Made by a program: the position numbers and the translations under genes. A stretch of 5,660 nt of DNA, taken from positions 1-5,660 of the forward strand of contig JAIRMT010000122.1 in assembly GCA_031258505.1 (NCBI GenBank), in the 5' to 3' direction. This document shows, piece after piece, positions 5,528-5,660 of this stretch. The notes below the pieces were generated by a model that worked only from the letters and a program-made list of their open reading frames with translations, was not told the origin of the DNA and made no database searches. The DNA is from Treponema sp. (GTDB lineage Bacteria; Spirochaetota; Spirochaetia; Treponematales; Breznakiellaceae). The first letter of the stretch is position 1. Each line of letters begins with the position of its first letter.

Positions 5528-5660
5528 GCCATTTCGCATAACTCGCCGGATTCAACCGGCAAGTGCAACACCCCCGCATTTGGCAAAAACCTCAGCAGGG
5601 GTTCTGTAACCCAAACACTTCATCGGCGTTGAATTAATTCTATTCACCATTTTATTTATT
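5528..5660 (-). mobile_element. IS30-family insertion sequence, 3' end (partial)
   Basis: This covers the C-terminal end of the transposase gene plus the element's terminal sequence. The 15-bp terminal motif GCCATTTCGCATAAC (5528-5542) is matched in inverted form at 4863-4877. A small hairpin, GCCGG/CCGGC (5545-5549 and 5556-5560), overlaps the transposase stop. The exact outer border is assumed from the shared motif. The other end of the element is outside the window. Confidence 0.6.
5552..5660 (-). CDS. IS30-family transposase, C-terminal fragment
   Basis: Reading the minus strand from the window edge gives 35 residues ending in TGA (5554-5552). They include KCLGYRTPAEVF, then GGVALAG. The C-L-G-[YFW]-[RK]-[TS]-P-x-E-V-F block close to the C-terminus is the hallmark end of IS30-family DDE transposases, normally following N-x-R-P-R or similar, here NSTPMK. 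The catalytic DDE residues lie upstream, beyond the window, so whether the gene is intact cannot be judged. The fragment is too short to be found by a simple ORF length cutoff. It marks the right side of the AT-rich Nudix island and is the only transposase evidence in the window. Confidence 0.8.
   Translation of the reverse strand, partial: INKMVNRINSTPMKCLGYRTPAEVFAKCGGVALAG

Noticed and set aside
5550..5634. ATTCAAC (5550-5556) and GTTGAAT (5628-5634) as an integron attC site
   Set aside because: The boxes match the R''/R' consensus and are 85 bases apart, but both fall in the transposase coding end, where the sequence is explained by the conserved protein. Treated as chance.
1..5660. CRISPR array, tRNA or rRNA genes
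   Set aside because: No regularly spaced repeats with spacers, no tRNA cloverleaf arms that I could find, and no ribosomal RNA sequence were seen on either strand.

Overview
The window suggests a bacterium of about 50-55% GC that uses plant or storage alpha-glucans. A carbohydrate ABC importer and a secreted lipoprotein debranching enzyme fill the first 4.5 kb. The pullulanase has a short signal peptide with a relaxed lipobox (LYSC), and its permeases are of the LplB/YtcP type. Both traits are common in spirochaetes such as gut Treponema, and the permease type is also common in Firmicutes. The taxonomic guess is therefore tentative and no marker gene is present.

Layout: (1) Bases 2-1665 hold two inner-membrane permease genes of a CUT1-type sugar ABC importer, overlapping by ATGA. 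The first is cut by the window edge. (2) Bases 1666-1854 are an intergenic control region with a 15-position hairpin directly after the permease stop, a weak second hairpin ending in a T-run, a TTGACA-type promoter, and a perfect 20-bp palindrome just before the pullulanase ribosome binding site. (3) Bases 1855-4464 are a complete CBM41-CBM48-GH13 type I pullulanase (pulA), predicted to be lipid-anchored. (4) Bases 4465-4934 contain no confident gene. They hold a perfect 11-bp inverted repeat, two very small tandem reading frames (low confidence), a hairpin that could hide the ribosome binding site of the second one, and further foldable sequence. (5) Bases 4878-5527 are a sharply AT-rich island, about one-third GC by eye, carrying one Nudix hydrolase gene on the minus strand with its own good promoter and ribosome binding site. 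It is bracketed by a 15-bp inverted repeat with one mismatch. (6) Bases 5528-5660 are the 3' end of an IS30-family insertion sequence with its transposase on the minus strand, running off the window.

The likely working unit is the left part. PulA would cut alpha-1,6 branches outside the cell or in the envelope, and the permease pair would bring in the resulting oligosaccharides. The substrate link is inferred from adjacency only. The binding protein and ATPase are not in view. The right part looks like a plastic accessory region where a foreign low-GC Nudix gene arrived, probably by IS or cassette movement. No clearly new multi-gene system is visible. The most unusual signals are the palindrome upstream of pulA, the inverted-repeat-bracketed Nudix island, and the structured small-ORF region between pulA and the island.
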